From Tubiluchus corallicola (taxonomy: Eukaryota; Priapulida; Priapulimorpha; Priapulimorphida; Tubiluchidae), in assembly GCA_030141605.1 (NCBI GenBank), contig JAQGDQ010000024.1, positions 79,501 to 143,500 on the forward strand: a stretch of 64,000 nucleotides of DNA, read 5' to 3'. The stretch's first letter is position 1. Every line of letters begins with the position of its first letter. The position numbers and the translations under genes are program-made. The notes beneath the pieces are model-generated. The model was given only the letters and a program-made list of their open reading frames with translations. It ran no database searches and had not been told where the DNA came from. Of this stretch, positions 43,602 through 54,862 are shown one piece after another.

Positions 43602-46600
43602 ATGGTTGATGCTTCTTTAAAAATGATTACATGCACTGCCCCTATAAATATAGCCTTACTAAAGTACTGTAAGTGACTATGTACATGTACTAAATTACTG
43701 TTTTTAGTGTGATGTATGCAAAATTCATAGTAATTATATTTATAGGCCTACAGTATACTGCTATTAGTTACGTAGTATAACAATTATGAGTTATAGTATA
43801 TATGTGTGTGTGTGTGTGTGTGTTGTATTTGTTGTTGAACAGGCTTAGAGGTGAAGAATCCAGATCTGCCAACCCTTTAATGTAAAAATGAGTGTGAAAC
43901 ATAGAGAGCTCTGGTCTGGCCGGTACTAATTATGCCCAGGGTCGGCTATGGGTGGTGTAACGCCCTTGGCAACAGTATTTTTAGTGCCCCCTCCTCAACG
44001 GTCAACTTCTTCCCTCACTGTCCCACCACGTTCCCAATTTTTCTTGCATAATATTACGTAAAGTATAATGGTATTTGTGTGTTAAGCTTGTGCATGTATT
44101 ATAGTGTACTAATTAACTATAGTTAATTGCCTTTCTACAGCTTGTGCTGCTTGAGTTTGAAATTGGATTTATGACATCATTGTACACTATGTGACTCGCC
44201 AGCTTTTTTACCTTTCGTTTCCTGTATTCCATCTTGAAGACTTTGATTCTTATAGGTTTATCTACCATAGTTAGGTAAATGTTATTGTAAAACTTTTATT
44301 AACAGAAGGTTCATTCTATAAGCACTTATACAGAAATTGAGTAAATAAAGGCAATACGTCAGTATTGTTTTTGCATGAAATGATGTAATCTTAGGAAACA
44401 ATATAAAGCAAAAATAGGAAATATTTTGCTAGACACTTGTTTGCATCAATGAATCATAATTTTGACAGGAAAGTAATGCAACTTATTTTCGTTCCATTTA
44501 ATTAGTGTTGTACACTTATTAAGGAATTACACGCACGCACATACACACACACACACACAAGCACGCACACAGTATGCTGTTACTTCCACATTTTAATTAT
44601 TTGCTGTAATTTTTTTTTTCAAGGGGAAAGTGAGATTCTCAGCTCCACCTAGAAAATGATAATTATTAAGTAATAGTTTTTAAACGAAAATTTAAATGAC
44701 AATTATTCTGTATTGTGATCTGCAATTATCTTTGAAGGGGGGAAACGAGATGCTGAACTCAATTTACCTGCCAATGATTCGATCAGTGTCACTCTCTGCC
44801 AAGACCAGGTACCAAAGAATATACAGTAGTTAATATTATAATTTTCTTGGTTTTTATGGCTTTGAAAAATGCAGATGTAATATATGCTTTTTGGGAGATG
44901 CATCTATAGACATAGTAAAATGTAATAAGTAATTGAGAATTACACATAGAAGCAGCTCTGGAAAAACCTAAAACGTGTCTCTTTGTTAATGAAATATCCA
45001 TGTCTGTAAATTTGTTCATCTTTCTTTGTTTTATTGACATTGAAACTAGTTCATACATTAAAATTTTCTATTAAATTTAAATGTACCTGTGGTACATAGC
45101 CTTCTGTGTTGTGATGGCCTAGCTGTTCTTTTGCTTAGAGTTTGAAATGAGAATTTGATTGTTTAAATGTTTTTCGATCATTGTCCTAGCTATGCACAAA
45201 GACCACTGTTGCGCTGAGCCGAAATTTTGTTGCTGACCGTATGTGGTTAAATGGAACTGAAGTATCAACACAAAATTCGAGGCTACAAAGCTGTCTAAAA
45301 GAAAGTAATTTCTATAATTTTTTAATACGTTTTTATCATTTATATTTTTAGTGGTCTAAAAGTCTTATTAATCTAAGGTTAGATCCGTGAAAGACTTAAA
45401 AACTTGAAATTTCACACCTCTCATTATAAAGGACTGAAAGTTGTGAGACAGAACTTTGGAGGAAAAATATCTGTGAAAATTATTAGTTATACAATATACA
45501 CATTGTACCTTGCAAAGAATACTTACGAAAATTATTGTTGGCTGGATCAAGTGCATTGGCAAGAGCTAGTGCATTTGATAAAATAATGTAGACTCAAATT
45601 AAGATCTGCCATGGTAGAAAACCTGTTTAAAGATTGAAGTCACTGATTTTGCATTAAATTCCCCAGAAATAAGTCTACTGGCTTATAAAGAAACACATAA
45701 ATTTTTCAATATTGTCCTACGCTATGGTAGTTGGAGCAGAAAAATGTGCTTACTTCAGTTCACTGAGTACATGAATTAGATTTAAATGAAGGGGCCATCT
45801 TTTGAGGTCCATGTAAGAAAAAATAGACAAGGGTTACCTTGATTTACCAATACATTGTTTTTCATTTTATATATGCATATTTGCGGAGTTGTATAACAAA
45901 TTGATTATTTAATAATAAGCTTTTTCACAGTTTCGTTGCGCGCTCGTGCAGCTGGTGTAGGTCAAAGGTTAAGTGTACCACGGCAACGCATCTTAACTAC
46001 AACCGTCACATGACATGTGGGTAAAGCAAAGATGTCGGCAGCTTCAGTTCAGTAGCTTCAGTTGTTTTACATAGACTTTATTTAATTATACGTTAATCTG
46101 TGCATAGAGTGATCTGCTAGTAGGATCTTGCTTGGGAACAAGAAAAAATGAACTAGGTAGGGTTCTACCTAGCTGTTAAAATTGTTACTATTACAGTAGC
46201 ATGGGCTGTGGAGCATTGACAAGTGCTCACAAATGCGTTGTCTGGTACACTTAACCTTTGACAGTTCACGATCATCATCAATCGCTGGAACCGTGAAAAC
46301 GCTTATTGTTGACTAATTTGTTATTCAGGAACATCATTGAGCTAATATATTGACCCGAATAATTAGACGTCCGAGTATTTTAGTAGTGGACATTGAATGA
46401 TATTTCATTTGTTTTAGTTCGAAGAAGGTCACGAAAACGAGGAGCATCAGAAAAATGTGGTACAAATGAGACAAACATGTCTGAGCATGTTCACATTTGC
46501 TCTTTGAACAACTTTCCAACAGCTGCTGGTTTGGCTTCATCCGCTGCAGGATATGCATGTCTAGGTACTGATATTAATATGATGTATTATTGGGTATTAA

Positions 46601-49600
46601 ACCAGTTTTTGACATTAGAGAAATTTTTGATAGAAAAGCTATCAATAGATGAATTAAACTAATTCAATAAAGGTGAAAATTAATTTAATTAACCATTACT
46701 AAGTTTCTGTTTCTAACTGCTTCCTACTTGTTTGATTATTTGCTTTACCATGTTAGATAAATTACCTTGCTTGTGAGCGCATTAGTTGTTTCTGACCCAT
46801 AGTTTTATGACTACCCGTATCATTGTTAGTGTTGTACCGAACTTGGGAAATACGCAGAAGTTTGGCAGTCGATCCAGACTGAAAATCCAGCTCAAACTGG
46901 ACCGGTGGTTGTAAAAAGTTGCCCAGTGCTTAGGAGCTGAAAATTGTTTGGTACAATGATGTTATTGGTAATATTAGCTACTGCTCTTCCAATGATTGTC
47001 AAATGTTTTTAATTGTGCAACAAGGCAGTTTCTGCACAATAGATAACGTGTTCTTGCTTGCACTACGTATGATTCACATTATGCAGCTATAGGTGCACTA
47101 AACTATAATTTGGTATTGTATGAATAAGATAAACCAAAATGTGAGTGGAACAGATAAAATACAGGCCGATATGGAAAGAATGCTCTGAAAGTATTCTGAT
47201 ATTTTGTACAAGAAAGTACAATGTCAAGCTTAAGCTTTGACTGCTACAAACCACTGCATACAATGCTTTTTTCTACAGTGCTGCTGAGTACAGCTTGTTA
47301 GACAAAAATTTTGCTGGTTACAGACTTTGAAAAATGTCTCAATTCTGAAAAACAATGTCTACACCAGAACAACACTTTATTGTGATTTTGAAGTTTTTAT
47401 TAGCTTTTTTTATATACATAAATACAATTAAAAATATACAGTAAGTAATAAGAATATATATAAAGCACACTAAATAACAATATACATAAATTTAAGTTCT
47501 TACAAATGAACTTTTAAATATTCTATTCTAAACCAATAACTACATAATCATGATACAGCTATAGTGATGAAAGCTGATTATTTTGACTGTAGTGTTATTT
47601 CAGTGGCATAACGAATTTTGGATCACATTTGCTGAATGTGATGGGAAATGCAACTGAATAGCTATATTAATCAAGCTTCAAACATGGAATTTTCATAATG
47701 CATAACTGAATATCAGCATTTTTGTGATGTCTTAAAGGAGTACACTGTATGGGCTTGCACAGTAGATGAACATGAATTTAAAGTTATAACATTCTGATGC
47801 TCAAAGTTGAAAGATGGGAAGTGTTAGAAAGTTGGGATGCAACCTGATTTGAATACATTGTAGATGCCTTAATCACTAGATCGGCACATCTCCCTGTGGT
47901 CAAAGCAGTCCAAAGTTCATCCCACATTGCTGGCCAACCGCAATTCTAACTAGTCAGATTAATTTTTTATTTTGATTAATTTTGAGCCAGAATGTTGGTA
48001 GTAGTGCTGACAGAATTATTCGGTTTTTGACTGACAGATAACTTTAAAAATTCATTATTAGTTTGGATCGACACAAATGGAATTTGGCACTACACTCATC
48101 AATGATTATCAAATAGCGGCTGACTTGCAACACAAATTTTACTGTACTGGTAATGGCAAGTATTAGAAAGAAATCCCAAGAATAGAATTTTATATATTCC
48201 AAAACTCCTGTGATTTACTAGTATATGTGGTAGATTTTAGAATTTTGCAGTCTGTAATTTCTGTCATATTAATTTTCTAAAATTGAAAGTCATAATTTTT
48301 TTATTCCATGTAGTGTTTTAAATTGTTGTCTGTTTTTTTAAAATAGCAGTGGCATACTTTTATTTTTTAGTTTATGCACTGGCAAAAGTGTATGGTGTTG
48401 ATGGAGATATCTCAGGAATAGCCAGGTAAGTTTAGTTGAAATAAACTTGGCAGATTAATAAACCCAATAAAAGCGTTTCGACAAATGTTTCGTTTCAGAA
48501 GTTTCACCAGTTTTCTGGGGAGGTGTCGATAGAAAAATCCCTGTGTTTCTCTTTGCTACTTTTAGTTTATGCCTAATTATACAACTAAATGTAGTTTTGC
48601 ACTTGATTTGATGATATAATAACATTTAGAAATAAATTTGCACAGCAGTTAATTCATTATAAATAGCAAAGCCTGCAAAAATAGAACGTAGTAGGTACTT
48701 AATAAGTTTAGAGAGTTTAGGAATCACTTCTTCTCCTTTATTACAATATATATAGTTGAAGTGGCTTGGCAATCTTGATTAAGAGCTTTTACATGTCAAA
48801 AACAGTATTCAAAAATATAGGTGGCCCATTATGTAATCTTGAACATTAAATAGGTCAGTAACATGTCCTGAAGTTTTTGTCGTAGCAAAACAACAAATGC
48901 TTTTTCCTACTCTGCTGTTTCTTAATCCCATTCGTAATGAAATTTGGTCAATATGATTTTGCTTAGACTCAGCAGACACACACTTTACTTTATTAAATTT
49001 GTGTTTAATCTTACTCTTGTTTAGACAGGGTTCAGGCAGTGCATGTCGTAGTGTCCTAGGAGGATTTGTCCACTGGATGATGGGAATGGAAACAGATGGA
49101 AGTGATAGTGTAGCTGTACAGATTGCGCCACACCTGCACTGGCCTGAATTAAGAGTTCTTATATGTGTAGTAAGTTTCTGGTGCCGTTAAATCCTTCGTT
49201 TTTATTAGCTTTTCAAAGGAACTTGCCAACTTGGTCAGCCAGACAGTTTCTTTCTGGGAACAGAGCTTTGTTCATTTAACCAAGTGAAAGTTCTAGACAC
49301 ATCTTTGTGCTGAGAGTTATCGAATATAGAAATTAACTTGTTTACTGAAATGTAAAATTTAACTAATATATGATAAATAATTGTAAAAATTGTGCTGGCA
49401 AGCAAAAACATCTTCATTATTAACATCTTTTTTTCATTCTTGGAGGTTAAAGAAACCTCTGAAATTGCTGTGTCATGCTTTTGTCACGGTTTTCTAACTA
49501 CCAGGAATTGAACTAAACTCGTCTAGTCCAACTTATTAATTTGGCAGTTAGACAAACTTTCTTCTTACTTTACTGAATTTGCATAATCATTGATTGCTAT

Positions 49601-52600
49601 GGTGTAAAGAAAGCATTTTATCTATTAATTTCGTATTTGTAGCAACAGATTACAACTTTAGCCAAGTCACATGGATGGATATATTGTTTTTATTAAGATT
49701 TTAGCATTGCATATGTTGAATTCGATGTAGGTAAGTGGTGAGAAGAAATCTATTGGCAGCTCATCTGGCATGCAAAAAACAATGAAGACGAGTGAACTGA
49801 TGCATCATCGCGTGGCTAATGTGGTGCCATCTAGGTCGAAATCGATCAGAAATGCAATTTTAGACAAAAATTTTGACACTTTAGCTACGCAAATGATGAA
49901 AGTGAGTATATGCATTTTTTAATTACTTTATTTTACCAATTAATATTGTACTTTTGTTTATAATGTAGGAAAGTTATGTTGTTTATAATGGCAAGTGGTA
50001 TGTAATCCAGAAAAAAATGTGAGCTAAAATTTTGCGAATTGATATTCAGAGCCTATTTTCACGAAGTAATATTTTTGCAATTCACCATTTCAAGCAAATT
50101 ACATAGTTTGTGCATAGTTTCATATAATTTATTACTAGCTGAGCAATTAAATTATGTACTTGTGAATAAACTCCAGGCCGAATGATGACAATTTGCTTTC
50201 AGTTTTCAGCTAATTATGGTTTCATAAACCGAGTAACTAGTATCCACCATGTCGCTGACATGCAGCAGCAAGAAACCAATAAGAGACTTTTTACTAGTGT
50301 GATTTATGCACTTGGAAATTTTTGCGGCTGGCCTTCCTCACAATATTAGCAAACATTTCTAGCACGCATTAATTTTATGGTTTACAGTACACACTACAGT
50401 TGTGTTGTAAAGAAAACATTGCTGAGGATATTAGATAAAAATAGACAGTTACTAATTATATCTGTTCTCGTGTAAAATTGCCGTCTGCCTGATTCAGGTA
50501 ATTTAACGTATAATGTGATGGCTTGAAAGTTAACTTGAGTCAGAAGATACAGTTTCTTAGCTAGTGCGTATGCTTTAACCTATTAAAATTGTTATAGAAA
50601 ATTGTGCATTGGGTATGAAAAATCCATAGCAAGCTCCTATGTGAAGTATAATTACAGTATAGCTAGTTAAACTGTTTGGGTCTGGCAAAAGAGAAATTTT
50701 GTTCAGGTTTATCCAAAATATATTTCGGCTTGGTTTTTAAATATTCTTATACAAAGTAGCTAGAAAACATGCAAAATAATCTGTGTAATTAAAATTCAAT
50801 TGTTCAGCAGTAATTTGTGCTTAAATTCTACTCGATATTTTCCATTAAACTGCAGGAACCATACTTATAAGTTTTGTAGTATATTTTACTATACAAGTAC
50901 ACACCCTTTTTCTTTTTTTAGGATAGCAATCAATTTCATGCTGTATGCCTTGATACGTTTCCACCTATATTCTACATGAATGACACATCTCGTGATATTA
51001 TTAATCTGGTCCATACATATAATGAGTGTTCTGGTAAAATTAAGGTACAAATTCTTTATTATTAACTTTATCTGCAAGAATGGCAACGGTACTATTTTTG
51101 TGTTACTCTCGTACTTTAAAAGTGCATTCCCGTTTGACTGCATCAATTAATGAAACTAATTTCCAACAGAATTACACACTTGATTTTTGGGAAAACGAAC
51201 TGTTTTTGTAATTATGCGTGCTGCTGTTACATGCACCACCACTTGAATGCTATTGTCATTATGGACGGTTTATATTTTCGCTATGTCACTAATATTTTCC
51301 TTTGTTGAATAATTCATTAATTTAAATTAAAATTTCAACTTTAAAAAAGCCTAGGAGTTTAATAACCCAATTTTAAAAATATTTAAGACGTGTGCAGGCG
51401 AATTAGAGTGTGGCTTCGTCTGTTGAGGCCCCATAACTTTTTTCGCCTAGAGACCCCGAAAGGTCATAATCTGCCCCTGGTAAAGAAGTCATTTTGAAAA
51501 ACGTTTAGATAACATTACGCAAAGCTGAAAAAATAATCAGTGTATTTGCAGCACATTCTTCATTAACTAAACAAATTTATCAATTACTTTATAAATGAGA
51601 TCGATAAAGTTTTTGGTAAGTCAGTGATGCAGTGCCATTTTACCAGGTGGCGAATATGACAGGTGAAATTCCGCCGTGAATACTTAAAATTACTGAGAAT
51701 TTTCGTTTCCAATTACCGTATTTTCCCATGTATAAGAGACCCTTGTGTATAAGAGACCCCTTCAATTTTTAGGCAAAAATTCTGGAAAAAAGTTTTTTGG
51801 TAATGAATAACTTTATTCATCATAGAAATCATTAAATTCCTCATCACTCTCATCAAAAATATCAACTGGAGTCAGACCTTCAGCAATTCCAGCCAGTTCA
51901 TTGTATTGCTTACAACCGCTTCATAGTCGAACGCGACACGCCTTGCTTAGGCTGACTCATCTCGTTGACCTCTGCCGACGTATCAATGACGTCGACGGGC
52001 ATGCAGAGAGCTTATGCAGATGCGTTGATTGGCTGCAGAACAATCGATTTCTCTCCAATACCAAAGAGACATTTAAAAAAATAATAACTTACCCGGTACA
52101 TTAATTTTATCATTAGAATTTAGCCATGGAGAAGATTTATTGAAAGGAAACTATAATTATTCGAAATAAAACAGTTGTAGAGCACTTATTTCTTTAAAAT
52201 CATTAGTGTCACAATTTATGCATCTTATTGAAAAGACTTACTCCCATGTATAAGAGACCCCCTATTTTTAAAGTGAAAATTCTGAGCAAAAAAGGGTCTC
52301 TTATACATGGGAAAATACGGTACATTCAAACATGTAAACATAATGCATAAGTAATACGTAATGGGGTACTAAGTAATATAACTTTGTATGGAAAGTACTT
52401 TGGAATGTACTTTAAGATTCCTTTTCTTTCCCTTTAAGTATATGTAGTTTGGCCCACCATGCAAACACATATTAAATCTTTCTAACTTTTTTCCAATATT
52501 CTTCTATATTTCTCTGTATCACTTGGGAACTTAATAGGTTGTTCTCATTTAGGTAAGTATATGTAGTGTGTTATGCATTATTGTAATTTTCTCATCGTAG

Positions 52601-54403
52601 GTTGGATACACGTTTGATGCTGGTCCAAATGCTTGCCTTTTCACATTGGAGAAGCATGTTCCGGAACTATATCAGTTAATATGCCACTGTTTTCCTTCAT
52701 CCCAACCTGACAAATTTCTAACTGGAATTGAAATTGCTAATACAGCAATGTCAAAGGTTATTACAGCTTTTTACAGTATCAGTAAAGTATAGTTTATATA
52801 GTTTAATGCAAGGCATTAACAGAATATTTCTACTTTTGCAACTCATTGTGCTTTTTGTTCAGATTGTTTGCCGCGGTTTTGTGCGTCACGTAACATTATA
52901 AATGTGACAAAGCCAAACCACATATTATGGGAAAGCTACTTTTTGCCTGAAAGTTTCTTAAAATGTTTAATTTAGTAATTAGTGCTCTTCCTTTGAATAA
53001 AAGTGCACTGTGCTAGCTAGCCAAGTCTGATTATCTAATCTACTGTTTCAGACACGGCTGATTTAAATTTAAAATAATATAATTTTACAGGAGTTGAAAG
53101 CGGCAATCTCACCATCGGACACTTATGATAGGATCCAGTATTTAATCCACACGAAAGTAAATGAAATGATTCATTTTTTTTAAATATTTGTTTTTACGTT
53201 TTCTATATATGTGGTTATTTATTAAAGCATCATTCTTCACTTTCATGACTTTCAAAAAATAGGAAAATCTGTGTGTGATTTTGTAAAAGAAATAGATAAT
53301 TTTCTGTTTCTATAAGAAATAGACATAATAGATGAATTAATCGCTTAATAAAACCATTGATAATAAACCAATCGCATTTTACAACCATTTTGGGAAGGTC
53401 CGGAATTACTTTTGTATACTATTTGGTTATTAAAATCAGTGTGGCTTTTAACAAGATCACGTTTTTCAGTGTCAGGCAGCAAAAATAATAGGAAAATATA
53501 TTTTTGGTAGTTAGTCTATTTTTTAAGATACACAGTTGAAATTTAAATCTCGTTTTATCTGTGTAAGCAAAGTTTTGTGCATAACGAGTTAAATTATGTC
53601 AAGCAAACAGATTAAATGATTCAAAATATGTTTGACCCAATGCATAAGTTTGTGTTTATAAATAAAACTAATAAGAAATAAAACTATCTACGTGTAGCTA
53701 AAATTGGCAGCCAACACGTTTTTACAAAACAGATGTTAAAATAAATTTAGAGAATGTAGTTAACATTAGTGAACTCCTTGCACATGTTATATATTAATTA
53801 CGTTGAAGCAGTCACTTATTGTACCATGCCAAATACAAACACTTGCTACAGGCTGCCGCATAGTAAAACTGCTGTTTATTAAGACCACTTACTGCTGATC
53901 CTGTGGTCGTTTTATTAAGTGGGAACTACTGTACTGACCAGGATGTATAGCAACCTTCTCACCCAAGGTTATTGTTTTTGTTTACCCTAGGGTCTCGTTA
54001 AAACATGAAGCAAGCTATCAAAGTTCGAGTACTTCTCTAAAAATGAATATTTAGTGTAGACTTGGGTTCAAGCGAGTGGCAAATGTGAAATTTGGATTGT
54101 TTATTACATGAGCAAGAAATACAAAAAATGCAATTTTAAGTGTGTAAAGCCAATTAAATTATGGCAATATTAGACTGACAACATGTATAAAATATTCCTT
54201 TTTATAGACTTGATATAAATGGGTTCGTTATTTGTGTTAACTGATTTTTAATGGTTTTTGTATTTTTGCACATAATTAAATGATTTACACCTTGTTAGTT
54301 AGCATACAACCGATCTTATGTTTTATAGGTTGGAGATGGGCCAAAACTATTGTCCAATGCAGATGATCATTTACTAGGAAAGGATGGACAACCACACATA
54401 TAA
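43602..54403 (+). CDS. MVD: MVD, diphosphomevalonate decarboxylase (11 exons)
   Basis: Exons: 43602-43668, 44738-44808, 45190-45304, 46418-46564, 48371-48425, 49025-49169, 49731-49901, 50922-51044, 52601-52756, 53091-53156, 54329-54403 (stop TAA). All phases match; 1,191 nt, 396 residues (human 400). It is a GHMP-superfamily enzyme that makes isopentenyl diphosphate from mevalonate diphosphate with ATP. Diagnostic segments: [18 protein letters not shown] (exons 1/2), [29 protein letters not shown] (ATP/substrate loop), [34 protein letters not shown], and YTFDAGPNA, which includes the catalytic Asp. The first Met is followed by a family-like start ([14 protein letters not shown]). The exon 9 donor (AAG|gttatt) is weak. 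The gene is head-to-head with METTL17, and its largest introns carry repeats, including a SINE-like copy and a TIR element. Confidence 0.95.
43801..43824. repeat. TG dinucleotide microsatellite
   Basis: About 11 TG repeats in MVD intron 1. Confidence 0.9.
44528..44571. repeat. AC dinucleotide microsatellite
   Basis: AC/GC dinucleotides (ACGCACGCACATACACACAC onward) in MVD intron 1, just before the relic exon at 44622. Confidence 0.9.
44622..44665 (+). pseudogene. relic of a duplicated MVD exon 2
   Basis: GGGGAAAGTGAGATTCTC and then AGCTCCACCTAGAAAATGAT line up with the start of the real exon 2 (44738 onward: GGGGAAACGAGATGCTGAAC, then ACCT, AATGAT), including the polypyrimidine tract and AAG acceptor. 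The likely frames hit TGA or TAG at once and no donor follows, so it is dead. It is a tandem duplicate of about 115 bp, seen by eye. Confidence 0.5.
47760..47945 (-). mobile_element. tRNA-derived SINE-like copy (third copy), MVD intron 4
   Basis: The minus strand shows GAACTTTGGACTGCTTTGAC, then CCGATCTAGTGATTAAGGC (box-A-like), TTCAAATCAGG where box B would be, and GTTGCATCCCAACTTTCT. It shares these blocks in order with both arms at 8210-8620. It lacks the AGAAGGTCC stretch, so it has a small internal deletion. Confidence 0.5.
51716..52320 (-). mobile_element. TIR element copy 2 (605 bp), TA duplication, in MVD intron 8
   Basis: Same termini (CCGTATTTTCCCATGTATAA) with TA at 51714-51715 and 52321-52322. 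It is the reverse complement of the copy at 36827-37462 over most of its length. On the minus strand it carries a slightly longer transposase tail: [12 protein letters not shown] then [16 protein letters not shown] and a stop. Copy 1 has a different, longer spacer in front of FDESDEEF, so the two derive from different internal deletions or later changes. Confidence 0.8.
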
Positions 54404-54856
54404 CCATTCCAAGCTAAACGTTTGAAAATGGATTTGGAAAAGTAATTCTTTGTAGATTTTGTCTTCTGCAATCTTGAGCATCAGTCAAATCAATCAGTTA
54501 GCATTTTGCTAAACTTACACTCTACAAACCATTTTAATCTGTGTTATTGTAGAAAATTATTATTTTTTAAAAACGTAAAGTCATAGATCATTCAGCATTT
54601 TACTTAATTTATTTTATAAAATGTTTTTATTATATATCTTTGTGGAACATTGTTATTGCTTTTAGCAAAACTTTCCACCATTACAATGATGATAGATAGA
54701 AGTATTTCGGGTACTAATATAAATAACATAAAACAAATCTGTTTTCAGCATAGTTTTATTGCTATTTAATAACATGTCTATGTGGTACGATGTACTGCAT
54801 ACATTATTACCCAGTCATGACTAGATCGGGAACATTTACAGTAACGTCTTTTGTAT

Positions 54857-54862
54857 AATAAA
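54857..54862 (+). terminator. candidate poly(A) signal AATAAA, MVD
   Basis: AATAAA about 0.45 kb after the MVD stop codon; I saw no earlier perfect hexamer. Confidence 0.35.

Noticed and set aside
43936-44020. GC-rich CAGGGTCGGCTATGGGTGG, and a similar reversed patch at 51400-51475 (CCAGGGGCAGATTATGACC)
   Set aside because: They resemble DNA-transposon ends, but no paired terminus or target duplication could be shown for either.
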